A stretch of 64,000 bases of DNA from Cupriavidus sp. (lineage in GTDB: Bacteria > Pseudomonadota > Gammaproteobacteria > Burkholderiales > Burkholderiaceae). A program made the position numbers and the translations under genes. Positions 32,792 through 41,089 of this stretch are shown here, one piece after another. Below the pieces are notes generated by a model. That model saw only the letters and a program-made list of their open reading frames with translations, did no database searches and was not told where the DNA came from. The first letter of the stretch is position 1; the number at the start of each line of letters is the position of its first letter. The DNA is taken from positions 1 to 64,000 of the forward strand of contig JAPSLC010000007.1 of assembly GCA_031181345.1 (NCBI GenBank), given 5' to 3'.

Positions 32792-33901
32792 ATGAACCGT
32801 GACAGCTTGATCGCCCTCAGCCTGTTGATCGCCGCGCTCGGTGTGGCGGCGCTCGCCTTGCCGCTGCTGCAGCAGTGGTGGCTGCGCTGGCGTGCCGCCC
32901 GCACGCTGGACGCCGCGCTGGCGCGGCAGGGCGCGACGGCGGCGCAGGGTGCGAAGACCGTTGCGGGCGAGCCTGGCGCGGGCGCGGCGGCCGGTGCGAT
33001 GCCTGTTGCCGGACGGCAGGGTGCCATGCCAGCCGCGGCGAACGCGTCCGCCGCCGCATCCGGGGCCGCCAATGCGATGACGGCGCCGGCCGCTGGTGGC
33101 GCCGGCCCGAGCGGTGCGCGGACCCGCCTGGGCGCCCAGCTCGGCGGCCGTTTCGACGAGCGCTGGCTTGCCAGTCCGGTCGGCAAGGCCATCGTCGGTC
33201 CCGAAGAGATCCGCTTGCTGGAACAGTGCGGCTGGTATGGCTCGAAGTCCCGCGCCATCTTCGGCGGGCTGCGTTTTTGTGTGCCGCTGCTGATCGCCGT
33301 GGTGTTGATGCTGTGGCGGCTGCCGGAATCGCTGCAGGGGGCGGTGTTCACCGCGTTCGGCGGCTTCGCGGTGTCCTTCCTCGCGTTCAAGTCGTTGCTG
33401 CGCCGACGCGCCGCCAGCCGGATGCGCCAGCTCGATGACGAATTACCGGTGCTGGTCGACATGCTGCGGCTGCTGCAAGGGGTCGGCATGTCGATCGACC
33501 AGAGCCTGCAGCTGATCGTCACCGAGTTCGGCAGCATGCTGCCGGTGCTGGGGCCGGAACTGAAGCGGGCCAACGATCAATTCGCCTCGGGCCGCTCGCG
33601 CGAACAGACGCTGCAGCGCATCGGCAAGCTGTTCGAGAGCGAGGACCTGCGCAATCTGATCATGCTGCTGAACCAGGTGGATCGCTTCGGCGGCGCGGTG
33701 CAGGAGCCGCTGAAGCTGTTCGGCCTGCGCCTGCAGGAGGCGCGCAAGATGCGCTTGAAAGAAAAGGTCGGCCACCTGACGGTCAAGATGACCGGCGTGA
33801 TGGTGGTCAGCCTGCTGCCGGTGCTGCTGATCGTGACCGCGGGGCCGGGGTTTCTTGGCGTGATTCGGATGCTGGCGAGGTTTGCTGGAGATATGCAATG
33901 A
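32792..33901 (+). CDS. tadC: Tad platform protein TadC
   Basis: This 369-residue T2SSF-family membrane protein has LDDELPVLVDMLRLLQGVGMSIDQSLQLI near 215-243 and C-terminal helices (VVSLLPVLLIVTAGPGFLGVI). An Ala/Gly-rich low-complexity insert (about 40-115) lies between the first helix and the conserved part. It lies 10 bp after tadB and overlaps tadD by 4 bp (ATGA). Confidence 0.9.
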   Translation: MNRDSLIALSLLIAALGVAALALPLLQQWWLRWRAARTLDAALARQGATAAQGAKTVAGEPGAGAAAGAMPVAGRQGAMPAAANASAAASGAANAMTAPAAGGAGPSGARTRLGAQLGGRFDERWLASPVGKAIVGPEEIRLLEQCGWYGSKSRAIFGGLRFCVPLLIAVVLMLWRLPESLQGAVFTAFGGFAVSFLAFKSLLRRRAASRMRQLDDELPVLVDMLRLLQGVGMSIDQSLQLIVTEFGSMLPVLGPELKRANDQFASGRSREQTLQRIGKLFESEDLRNLIMLLNQVDRFGGAVQEPLKLFGLRLQEARKMRLKEKVGHLTVKMTGVMVVSLLPVLLIVTAGPGFLGVIRMLARFAGDMQ

Positions 33902-34821
33902 CGTTCTTTGCTGGCGCGCTGCGTGCGGCCGCGTGTTTTCTCCCCTCTCCCGCGAGCGGGAGAGGGGCCGGGGGAGAGGGCAAGGCTTCTTGGCGCCGGG
34001 CATTCGCCGCGCTAGCCGTGGTCAGCGCCAGCTGGCTCGCCGTCGGCTGCGCCACCAGCGATCCGGCCTCGCTGATGAGCAAGCAGGCGGACGCGCAGAT
34101 CGCCCTGTCCAAGCTGCAGGACAAGCAGGCGCAGGAGCAGTACGACGATCGGGCGGTGTACCGCGGGCTGATCGAGCGGATGCAGCAGCAGGGGCTGTAC
34201 TACGCCTCGCTCGCGCATCTCGATGCCTATCAGCAACGCTTCGGCGACAGCGCCGACGTGGCGATGCTGCGCGCCGATGCGCTGCGCGAAACCGAACAGG
34301 ACGAAGCCGCCGCCGTCGCCTACCGGAACCTGCTCGGCAGCAGTTACGCGGCACGGGCCCATCACGGCCTCGGCCTGTTGGCCGGCCGCAGCGGCGATTT
34401 CGCCGAAGCGGTGACGCAGCTGGAGGCGTCGTTGTCGCGCGATCCGACCAATGCGCTGGTGGCGAGTGACCTGGGCTATGCGCTGATGCGGGCCGGCCAG
34501 TTGCAGCAGGCCCGCGTGCCGGTGATGCAGGCGCTGCAACTCGATGGCGCCAACCCGCGCATCGTCAGCAATGCCGCCGTGTGGATGCTGGCGAACCGCC
34601 AGCGCGACCAGGCGACGGCGCTGATGGAGCGCGCGTCGATGTCCGCATCGACCCGCAAGGCGATCGCCCAGGAGGCCGACCGCATCGCGCGCGAGGCAGC
34701 GCGGCAGGAGCGGGCAGCCTCCCGCGCTGGCGGTACGCGGCCGAAGCCGCAGCGCATCGCGCTGACGACCGCCGCCCAGCCGGGTGAAGCCTCGGCACAG
34801 AACCCAACGAGTGCGCCATGA
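33898..34821 (+). CDS. tadD: Tad lipoprotein TadD with TPR repeats and repeat-derived N-terminal extension
   Basis: This 307-residue protein has a lipobox LAVGC with Cys51 and TPR-like helices (about 110-240: AARAHHGLGLLAGRSGDFAEAVTQLEASLSRDPTNALVASDLGYAL). TadD is an outer-membrane lipoprotein that helps the secretin. The signal peptide proper starts near residue 29. Residues about 14-28 (LPSPASGRGAGGEG) are coded by a dispersed palindromic repeat, so the N-terminal region before the hydrophobic helix is unusually long. No later ATG, GTG or TTG gives a normal signal peptide. ATG 33898 overlaps tadC by 4 bp. Confidence 0.88.
   Translation: MTFFAGALRAAACFLPSPASGRGAGGEGKASWRRAFAALAVVSASWLAVGCATSDPASLMSKQADAQIALSKLQDKQAQEQYDDRAVYRGLIERMQQQGLYYASLAHLDAYQQRFGDSADVAMLRADALRETEQDEAAAVAYRNLLGSSYAARAHHGLGLLAGRSGDFAEAVTQLEASLSRDPTNALVASDLGYALMRAGQLQQARVPVMQALQLDGANPRIVSNAAVWMLANRQRDQATALMERASMSASTRKAIAQEADRIAREAARQERAASRAGGTRPKPQRIALTTAAQPGEASAQNPTSAP
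33942..33979. repeat. Palindromic repeat inside the tadD coding region
   Basis: CCCCTCTCCCGC, GA, GCGGGAGAGGGG is a 26-bp perfect inverted repeat (33942-33967), followed by CCGGGGGAGAGG. The same sequence type occurs in degenerate form at 12060-12114. It lies in frame within the first 30 codons of tadD. Confidence 0.85.
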
Positions 34822-34864
34822 CCGGGACGAAACGATCCGGAGTCGCCAGCAACAGGAGAAAGGC

Positions 34865-35233
34865 ATGAACTTCTTTGGACCGTCGCGCATCGCAAGTACG
34901 GCCGCGATCGCGTTATCTGTTGCCTTGTGCGCTGCAAGCTGGATGCCCGTCGCCGAAGCGCAGACCGTGGCGCCGGCCGGCACGGATGCAGGCGCGGCCG
35001 CGCAAGGCCGGAAGCCGTCGGACAGGGCGATTGGCACCGACACACGTAGCCTGCTCGCGATCCAGCGCGACGGCAGCCAGGCCGGTGCCACGCTCCACAT
35101 GCCGGGCGAGCAGGCCGCGCTGGCGCATGCGCGCTATCTGAAGAGCTTCCAGCATCCGATTCCCGAGCGCTTCGTCGGGCAATCGAGCGGCGGTGGCGGC
35201 GCTGGTGTGGTTGGATTGACGCCGTCGCGGTAA
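34865..35233 (+). CDS. DUF3613 exported protein of Tad locus
   Basis: This 122-residue protein has a signal peptide (about 1-33, ending VAEAQ) and a short conserved domain (RSLLAIQRDGSQAGATLHMPGEQAALAHARYLKSFQHPIPERF) that matches DUF3613. Its role is unknown, but it occurs in Tad loci of this group. ATG 34865 is preceded by CAGGAG. Its stop overlaps the tadG start by one base (TAATG). Confidence 0.8.
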   Translation: MNFFGPSRIASTAAIALSVALCAASWMPVAEAQTVAPAGTDAGAAAQGRKPSDRAIGTDTRSLLAIQRDGSQAGATLHMPGEQAALAHARYLKSFQHPIPERFVGQSSGGGGAGVVGLTPSR

Positions 35234-36945
35234 TGACGATGGCCCGGCGTGACAAGACACCTGCGAGGACACACGCGAGGACACGCGCGCAGTCGCGCGG
35301 CGCGGTCAGCATTCTGATGGTGGTGCTGCTTGCCACCATCGGCATGGCCGCGCTGGTGTCCATCGACGTCGGGCACGTCTTTTATCGGCAGCGCCAGCTG
35401 CAGGCGATCGCCGACATGGCGGCATTGGCAGCCGCCCAGCAGTTGCGACGCGCCGATACCAATGCAGCGATGATCGAACGGGCGGTCGTGGCTGCGCAGG
35501 CATCGGCCACGCAGAACGGATTTACCGGTCCAACGCGCGAAGACTGCGGCGCGAGCGCCGGCGGTGAAGACGGCATGGTGGTATGCGCCGGCATTTGGGA
35601 TCCGAACGATACGGCGGCGGCATCCGACGGCCGTCATTTCCGCGCCAGCTACGACCCCACGCGCTTGTCTCCCAATGCGGCGCGGGTTGTCGTGTCGCAA
35701 ACCGTTCCGATTCTGTTCGGGCTGCCGGGCGGTGAAGGACGGCGGCTGCGCGCCGAGGCGATCGGCAATGCCAGCCCTCCGGTGGCGGCGTTCTCGGTCG
35801 GCAGCGGGCTGCTGAATTTCGAATCTTCGAGAAGTGCGTTGGCACTGCTGCTCGGCAATACCATCAGCCTGTCGGCGGCGGACTGGCAGGGGCTGGTCGA
35901 TACGCGCGTGACGCTCGACCAACTGCGGCTGGAGGCCGGCCTCGGCACCGTCGATCAATTGCTGAACGCCGACTTGTCGCTGTCGGGGTTCTACGCGCTA
36001 GTGCTCCGCGCCGCCAACAAGGAATCCTTGCTCAATGCGATGTTGGCTGGGATGCCGGCCACCATCGATGCGCGGGCGGTGGCAGCGGGGCTGAGCGTTG
36101 GGCGAGTGCTGGATCTTGGCGTGCTCGCGCCGGCGATGTCGTCGGCGGCGGACGTTGGGCTGAACGTGGCGGAGTTGTTGATGCTGGCGGCGCAGGTGGC
36201 GAACCGCGGGGCAGCGGTCGATCTGGCCGGTGCGGTGCCTTTGGTGCCAGGCACGGAATTGAAACTGAGCATTGTCGAGCCGCCACGCATGGCCGTTGGA
36301 CCGGTAAGGCGCTTGTCGCCCGATCCAATGGGTTGGCAGACCACGGCAAGTACGTCACAGGTGACTCTCGGCATCAAGCTCCAGCTCGGTGCAGAGGCCG
36401 AAGGCAAGTCCGGCCTGCTGAACTTGCCGCTTCGCGTGGAACTGGGGACAGCGCAGTCGGCGCTGACCGGCTTGCGCTGTTCGGCGGCGCGAGCCGATCG
36501 CCGGGCGACGCTTGATACCGTCACCACTGCAGCGAAGGTCTGCCTCGCGCGCGATGATTTGGCCCAATGCGCCGATTCCGATGTCGTGTTGCTGGACGGG
36601 CTGATATTGAAGGTCGTCGCCAGTCCGAAACAGCAGACTCTTTCCGCGGCAAGCATTACGTCGACGCTCGCTCCTGGAGAGCAGACCTCGACCGCATCCC
36701 CGGGCCAGCTGGCAGCGTTGGTCGAAAGCCTGGCCCGCAATCTCGATGTAAAGGTCAGAGTAAACCTGATCGCCCTCAACTTGGATCTCAAGCTCGGCGG
36801 CATCGTCAGCGCGCTGAGCTCCGTGGTGTTCGGCCTGCTTGGCCCGACCCTCGACGGCCTGCTCGCCGCCCTCGGCATCCAGTTAAGCAACGCAGACCTC
36901 TGGGTGCACGACGTCGATTGCGACAACACAAGACTCGTCTATTGA
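35233..36945 (+). CDS. tadG: TadG-like pilus assembly protein
   Basis: This 570-residue protein has the N-terminal TadG motif [30 protein letters not shown] and [18 protein letters not shown] long periplasmic part rich in Ala, Leu and Val follows, then a conserved C terminus ending in [10 protein letters not shown]. TadG has one membrane helix and sits in the periplasm with the pilus machine. ATG 35233 overlaps the previous stop. ATG 35239 is an equal alternative. Confidence 0.88.
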   Translation: MTMARRDKTPARTHARTRAQSRGAVSILMVVLLATIGMAALVSIDVGHVFYRQRQLQAIADMAALAAAQQLRRADTNAAMIERAVVAAQASATQNGFTGPTREDCGASAGGEDGMVVCAGIWDPNDTAAASDGRHFRASYDPTRLSPNAARVVVSQTVPILFGLPGGEGRRLRAEAIGNASPPVAAFSVGSGLLNFESSRSALALLLGNTISLSAADWQGLVDTRVTLDQLRLEAGLGTVDQLLNADLSLSGFYALVLRAANKESLLNAMLAGMPATIDARAVAAGLSVGRVLDLGVLAPAMSSAADVGLNVAELLMLAAQVANRGAAVDLAGAVPLVPGTELKLSIVEPPRMAVGPVRRLSPDPMGWQTTASTSQVTLGIKLQLGAEAEGKSGLLNLPLRVELGTAQSALTGLRCSAARADRRATLDTVTTAAKVCLARDDLAQCADSDVVLLDGLILKVVASPKQQTLSAASITSTLAPGEQTSTASPGQLAALVESLARNLDVKVRVNLIALNLDLKLGGIVSALSSVVFGLLGPTLDGLLAALGIQLSNADLWVHDVDCDNTRLVY

Positions 36946-37003
36946 CCCGCGAGAACCGCGACATGAATACGACCAGCCGCCGCGCGGCCATTGCAGCATC
37001 GCC

Positions 37004-38374
37004 ATGAAAACAGACCGCTGGGCCTACGAAAATCTCGAAGTCTACGTATGGGAAGGCAAATACGAATTTGCCGACCGCGTAGCCCGTTTTCTCGCGCCGC
37101 TTGGCGCCGAAGTGATTCGCGCCGGCGGGCTCGAGGGCTTGCCCACCGAGCCGCGCCTGAAGCTGTCGGTGGCGATCATCAGCGTGTCGGTGATCGGCGC
37201 GGCCAAGTTCACCGCGCTCGATTGGGAGGCGGTGCACGGCATGCCCGTGATCTGGGTCGCCGCCCCTACGCGCGAGAACGATCCGGGTCGCTTCCCGCCG
37301 GAGTACGCACACATCCTGTCCGACGATTTCACTGGCGCCGACCTGCGCGCGCAACTCGGCAAGCTGCTGCCGCAGCTGCTGGCGGCCGGCGAGGTGCAGC
37401 CGGACATCGCCGAGCTGGTGGCCGGCTCGCCGGCGATGCAGCAGTTGATGTCGCATGTCGACACCTATGCGGACTTCGACAGCAACGTGATGCTGTACGG
37501 CGAGACTGGCGCGGGCAAGGAACGCATCGCGCGGCTGTTCCACGAACGGCATAGCCTCTACGGCAAGGGACCGTTCGTCGCCGTCAACTGCGGCGCGATT
37601 CCCGACGGGCTGTTCGAATCGCAGTTCTTCGGCCACGCCAAGGGCGCGTTCACCGGCGCGATGTACGCGCACCGCGGCTACTTCGAGCAGGCCAACGGCG
37701 GCACGCTGTTCCTCGACGAAATCGCCGATCTGCCGCTGTTCCAGCAGGTCAAGCTGCTGCGTGTGCTGGAGGAAAACGTCGTCACGCGGCTTGGCTCGAC
37801 GCTGCCGGTCAAGCTCAATTTCCGCCTGGTCGCCGCGACCAACAAGGATCTGCGCGAGGCGGTGGGGCAGGGCAAGTTCCGCGCCGATCTGTATTTCCGG
37901 CTGGCCGTGATCGAACTGCGGATTCCGAGCCTGGAAGAGCGGGGGGCCGCGGACAAGGTGGGACTGCTGGAGGCCTTCCTGCGGCAGATTCTCGGACGGT
38001 CCGGCTACGAGGCGCTGCCGCCGATGCCCGACTGGCTCAAGGGCGCGGTCGGTACCGCTTATTTCGCCGGCAACGTACGCGAACTGCGTAATCTGGCCGA
38101 ACGCATTGCGATCGTGGTCCAGCACGACGGACTGTGGGACCAGGATCGCATCCGCCCTTTGTTCCGCGCGCTGCGCCCCGGTGCGTTCGAGGGAAACGAC
38201 CGCGGCGTCGACTGGCGTACCGAGGTGGAGGAACGCCGCCGCATCATCGCCGCACTCGATGCCAACGGCTGGCGCCGCCAGGACACCGCCGCCAGCCTCG
38301 GCATCAGCCGCAAGGTGCTGTGGGAGAAGATGCGCAAGTTCCAGATTGCCGACAACGAGGCAGAACCGGCCTGA
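37004..38374 (+). CDS. Sigma-54-dependent activator (enhancer-binding protein) with degenerate N-terminal domain
   Basis: This 456-residue AAA+ regulator has Walker A GETGAGKE near 165-172, the sigma-54 contact loop GAFTGA near 215, Walker [10 protein letters not shown], and a Fis-type helix-turn-helix at the C terminus ([19 protein letters not shown]). The N-terminal 140 residues look like a receiver fold ([23 protein letters not shown]), but the phospho-acceptor Asp is not apparent. It ends the Tad locus 58 bp after tadG. It probably controls pilus genes, although no -24/-12 site was seen before flp. Confidence 0.88.
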   Translation: MKTDRWAYENLEVYVWEGKYEFADRVARFLAPLGAEVIRAGGLEGLPTEPRLKLSVAIISVSVIGAAKFTALDWEAVHGMPVIWVAAPTRENDPGRFPPEYAHILSDDFTGADLRAQLGKLLPQLLAAGEVQPDIAELVAGSPAMQQLMSHVDTYADFDSNVMLYGETGAGKERIARLFHERHSLYGKGPFVAVNCGAIPDGLFESQFFGHAKGAFTGAMYAHRGYFEQANGGTLFLDEIADLPLFQQVKLLRVLEENVVTRLGSTLPVKLNFRLVAATNKDLREAVGQGKFRADLYFRLAVIELRIPSLEERGAADKVGLLEAFLRQILGRSGYEALPPMPDWLKGAVGTAYFAGNVRELRNLAERIAIVVQHDGLWDQDRIRPLFRALRPGAFEGNDRGVDWRTEVEERRRIIAALDANGWRRQDTAASLGISRKVLWEKMRKFQIADNEAEPA

Positions 38375-38391
38375 GCGCAGGCCAGCGTCGC

Positions 38392-38424
38392 GGATCCTTA
38401 TCGGTCCTTATCGGTCCTTATGGG
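38392..38424. repeat. Three 10-bp tandem repeats at the end of the XRE gene
   Basis: TCCTTATCGG, TCCTTATCGG and TCCTTATGGG follow each other. The last unit covers the stop codon and last codons of the leftward XRE gene, and the first ones lie in the gap after the sigma-54 activator. Confidence 0.75.
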
Positions 38425-38768
38425 TTCCGCTTTGCCGCCTCGTGCTCCATCAATTGCCGCAACTCCGCACGAATCGTGCGCAGCAGCACGATGCGCTCCT
38501 CAGGCGTTGGATCACGCAAGAAGGTGTATGCGTGCAGCGTCAGCGGATGCAGGCCCAGAACGCCGGCAATCTGCGCCACCTTGTCCAATGTCGGACTCTT
38601 CTGCCCGCGCTCGAGGCTGCTGACATAGGTGCGGCTCGATACGGTGCCGAACGCCTGCTGCGACAAGCCTCTGGCAGTGCGCGCGGCCCGCAGCGCCCCG
38701 CCGAAATGCAGCCGCCAGTCCAACTTTTTGTGGTTCAGGGGGACGTCGGGATCTGGGCCTTGCTGCAT
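38418..38768 (-). CDS. XRE-family helix-turn-helix protein
   Basis: This 116-residue protein has an HTH_3 domain (about 19-75: FGGALRAARTARGLSQQAFGTVSSRTYVSSLERGQKSPTLDKVAQIAGVL), like phage and plasmid repressors. A short charged tail follows. ATG 38768 has no strong ribosome site and lies 22 bp after the upstream gene, so translation may depend on it. The two genes lie behind tandem LexA boxes. It could be a repressor of that operon or an accessory regulator. Confidence 0.78.
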   Translation of the reverse strand: MQQGPDPDVPLNHKKLDWRLHFGGALRAARTARGLSQQAFGTVSSRTYVSSLERGQKSPTLDKVAQIAGVLGLHPLTLHAYTFLRDPTPEERIVLLRTIRAELRQLMEHEAAKRNP

Positions 38769-38790
38769 CTTCGGTAACTCGTCATGACAT

Positions 38791-39186
38791 TCATCGCGCG
38801 CCCACCGTCGGCTCGCGCGCGGACAGGCCCGCGCCGAAGGCAAAACCCTGGCTGAAGGGCAGGGCCGGTTGCGCGGGCGCGTGCCGCTGGCGGGAGGCCG
38901 TATCGGCGGCCCGTTGGCCATCCGTCGATGAACCGGACAGGATCTGCCGGATGCGCGCCAGATACCGCTCGCCGACAGCCCGGTTGCCGCGGGCCGCCTC
39001 CATGCGGAAAGCACTGCGTGCCGGCGGACGAATGTCCAGCGCACGGCAGACTTCGGACACATAGGGCTTGGATTCGCCGTTCAGGCGCCTGGCCGCCAGC
39101 CGCACCGCGTCGTCGCCGACCTGTTGGCGCAGCCACCGAAGGACAAGACGGTCGTATTCGTTTTGAATCCGGATCAGGTCTTCCAT
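38791..39186 (-). CDS. Protein of unknown function under tandem LexA boxes
   Basis: This 131-residue protein has a charged helical core (about 1-85: EDLIRIQNEYDRLVLRWLRQQVGDDAVRLAARRL, YVSEVCRALDIRPP, GERYLARIRQIL). A variable tail follows. No family was recognised; the middle has a helix-turn-helix look but no firm match. ATG 39186 has GGGAG 8 nt upstream; ATG 39198 is in frame. It is first in a two-gene operon with the XRE protein. The two LexA boxes directly upstream imply induction after DNA damage. Confidence 0.65.
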   Translation of the reverse strand: MEDLIRIQNEYDRLVLRWLRQQVGDDAVRLAARRLNGESKPYVSEVCRALDIRPPARSAFRMEAARGNRAVGERYLARIRQILSGSSTDGQRAADTASRQRHAPAQPALPFSQGFAFGAGLSAREPTVGAR

Positions 39187-39200
39187 GGGCACTCCCATTA

Positions 39201-39216
39201 CTGTATGTTTGTACAG
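39201..39216. promoter_or_regulatory. LexA (SOS) box 1
   Basis: CTGTATGTTTGTACAG fits the CTGT-N8-ACAG LexA motif of beta- and gamma-proteobacteria exactly. It ends 14 bp before the ATG of the unknown gene. Confidence 0.8.
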
Positions 39217-39219
39217 GTA

Positions 39220-39235
39220 CTGTAAGAATATACAG
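39220..39235. promoter_or_regulatory. LexA (SOS) box 2
   Basis: CTGTAAGAATATACAG also fits CTGT-N8-ACAG, and with flanks reads TACTGTAAGAATATACAGTA, very near the E. coli consensus. The centre lies 19 bp from that of box 1, so two LexA dimers could bind side by side on nearly the same face. Confidence 0.82.
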
Positions 39236-39333
39236 TATCGGGAGGGATGCAAGGAAAAATTGGTGAAGCGGCACGCCTGGTGCTGGTAGCCGCGCCGGGC
39301 AGACGGTTTGGGCACCTTTACTCGGTAACAGCT

Positions 39334-39402
39334 GTATTCTTGTCTTACTGCCTAAAGCGAGTATTCTTCATATACAAATCAAAAATAGTAAAACAAGAAT
39401 AC
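39334..39402. promoter_or_regulatory. hipBA operator region: long inverted repeat with third half-site
   Basis: GTATTCTTGTCTTACT (39334-39349) and AGTAAAACAAGAATAC (39387-39402) are inverted repeats with one mismatch in 16. A third half-site, GTATTCTT, lies between them (39361-39368). The region is AT-rich and 41 bp before hipB. HipB-type antitoxins repress their own operon through paired sites of this sort. Confidence 0.68.
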
Positions 39403-39442
39403 AACTTACCCGTTGTGGACCGAGAAAACAGCCGAGGCCCGA

Positions 39443-39712
39443 ATGAGCAACTTCACCGTCCGAACGCCCGACCAATTACCGCAGCTGCTTCAAGCGTTCC
39501 GCAAGGAAGCCGGGCTGACGCAAGCCGAGGCCGCGCTGCGCATGGGTGTCAGCCAGCAGACCTTGTCCGCGCTCGAACGCAACGCCGAGCGCGTCAGCGT
39601 GGAAAGACTGATGCGCCTGCTCGGTATCCTCGGCGTCGAAATCGTGCTGCGCAAAGATGCGCCGCCGCCCGGCAACAGCGACGAAGCGCCGTCGACCACG
39701 CACCCCTGGTGA
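39443..39712 (+). CDS. hipB: HipB-like antitoxin (XRE family)
   Basis: This 89-residue DNA-binding protein has an HTH_3 domain (about 10-60: QLPQLLQAFRKEAGLTQAEAALRMGVSQQTLSALERNAERVSVERLMRLLGILGVE) in the typical HipB arrangement with a short beta strand and a disordered tail. It would bind HipA and repress the operon. ATG 39443 is preceded by GAGG. It lies 2 bp before the chosen hipA start. Confidence 0.88.
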   Translation: MSNFTVRTPDQLPQLLQAFRKEAGLTQAEAALRMGVSQQTLSALERNAERVSVERLMRLLGILGVEIVLRKDAPPPGNSDEAPSTTHPW

Positions 39713-39714
39713 TC

Positions 39715-41064
39715 ATGGGGCGACGGTCGCACACCCGCGCGCTGAGTCTGTGGATGAACGGCGCCTTCGTCGGCACGTGGCGCTTCCATCCTCATGCCGG
39801 CGACACCCTCGAGTACGCACCGGAGTGGGTGGCGTCCGAGGCGGGGCGGCCCTTGTCCCTGTCGTTGCCCTTCACCCCCGGCAACTTGCCCCACCGCGGA
39901 GAAAAGGTGCGGGCTTATTTCGAGAACCTGCTGCCGGATACCCGGGAAATCCGCGAACGCATCGCGCGGCGGTATCGCACCGGATCGATCGATGCGTTCG
40001 ATCTGCTCGCCGAAATCGGACGCGACTGTGTGGGCGCCCTGCAATTGCTGCCGGACGGTGCGGTGCCAGCCGGGGTGCAGGCGGTACAAGCCGAATCGCT
40101 GACCGAGGCGCAGGTCGCGCAAGTGCTGCGCGGCACGCTGGCGCCGGCACCGCTGAGCATTGGGCTGGACGAGGAAGAGTTCCGCATCTCCATTGCCGGC
40201 GCACAGGAAAAGACCGCGCTGCTGTACTACAACGGCGCCTGGTGCCTGCCCCACGGTCAAACGCCAACCACGCACATCCTGAAGCTGCCGCTGGGCCTGG
40301 TGGGCGGACTGAAGCTGGACCTGAGCGAATCGGTTGAGAACGAGTGGCTGTGTTCCCTCATCCTGAAAGAGTTCGGTCTGCCGGTGGCCCGCTGCGACCT
40401 GGTGCGCTTCGAGGACATGAAGGCGCTCAGCGTGCAGCGATTCGACCGCACCTGGTGGCAGAGCCCGACTGGCGACAGCCGCCTCGTCCGCCTGCCGCAA
40501 GAGGACATGTGCCAGGCGAAGGGCGTGCCGCCGACGGCCAAGTACGAAGCCGACGGCGGCCCGGGCATCGACAGCATCATGGACACGCTGGCCGGGTCGA
40601 TGACGCGTGAGCAGGACCGCAGGACCTTCTTCCAGGCACAGGTCCTCTTCTGGATGTTGCGCGCGCCCGATGGCCACGCCAAGAACTTCAGCGTGTTCCT
40701 GCGTCCGGAAGGACGGTATCAGCTGACTCCCCTCTACGACGTGCTCTCGGCCCATCCCCTCATCGGGGAAGCGCCGGGCCGCCTCTCTGCGTTCAAGATC
40801 AGGATGGCCATGGCCGTCCGCTCGCAGAATGCGCACTACCGGATGCGGGAGATCGAGCGCCGACATTGGGTGGCCCTCGGCGAGCGGCATGGCGTGCTGA
40901 CGCCCGACGGACGCTCGGCGAGGCATGTCGTGGAAGACCTGGCGCAACGCACGCCGCAAGTGGTACAGGCGGTGCGGGAGCAGTTGCCCCAAGACTTCCC
41001 CGAACCGCTCGCCGATTGCATTCTCGATGGGATGCTGGGGGAGGCCGAAAGGCTCGCCGGGTAA
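39715..41064 (+). CDS. hipA: HipA-like serine/threonine kinase toxin
   Basis: This 449-residue kinase keeps the HipA key parts: SIAGAQEKTALL near 158-169 (P-loop region with the regulatory Ser), the catalytic loop DGHAKNFSV near 319-327 and YDVLSA near 342 (the metal-binding Asp). HipA phosphorylates glutamyl-tRNA synthetase in E. coli and causes growth arrest and persistence. All active-site features look intact, so the toxin may work. ATG 39715 is used; GTG 39709 would overlap the hipB stop. Confidence 0.92.
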   Translation: MGRRSHTRALSLWMNGAFVGTWRFHPHAGDTLEYAPEWVASEAGRPLSLSLPFTPGNLPHRGEKVRAYFENLLPDTREIRERIARRYRTGSIDAFDLLAEIGRDCVGALQLLPDGAVPAGVQAVQAESLTEAQVAQVLRGTLAPAPLSIGLDEEEFRISIAGAQEKTALLYYNGAWCLPHGQTPTTHILKLPLGLVGGLKLDLSESVENEWLCSLILKEFGLPVARCDLVRFEDMKALSVQRFDRTWWQSPTGDSRLVRLPQEDMCQAKGVPPTAKYEADGGPGIDSIMDTLAGSMTREQDRRTFFQAQVLFWMLRAPDGHAKNFSVFLRPEGRYQLTPLYDVLSAHPLIGEAPGRLSAFKIRMAMAVRSQNAHYRMREIERRHWVALGERHGVLTPDGRSARHVVEDLAQRTPQVVQAVREQLPQDFPEPLADCILDGMLGEAERLAG

Positions 41065-41089
41065 CGCCCGGCAAGCGAAGCGTTGGGCC

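Noticed and set aside
39201..39235. LexA control of hipBA
   Set aside because: The boxes lie 14 bp from the leftward gene but more than 200 bp from hipB, which has its own operator.
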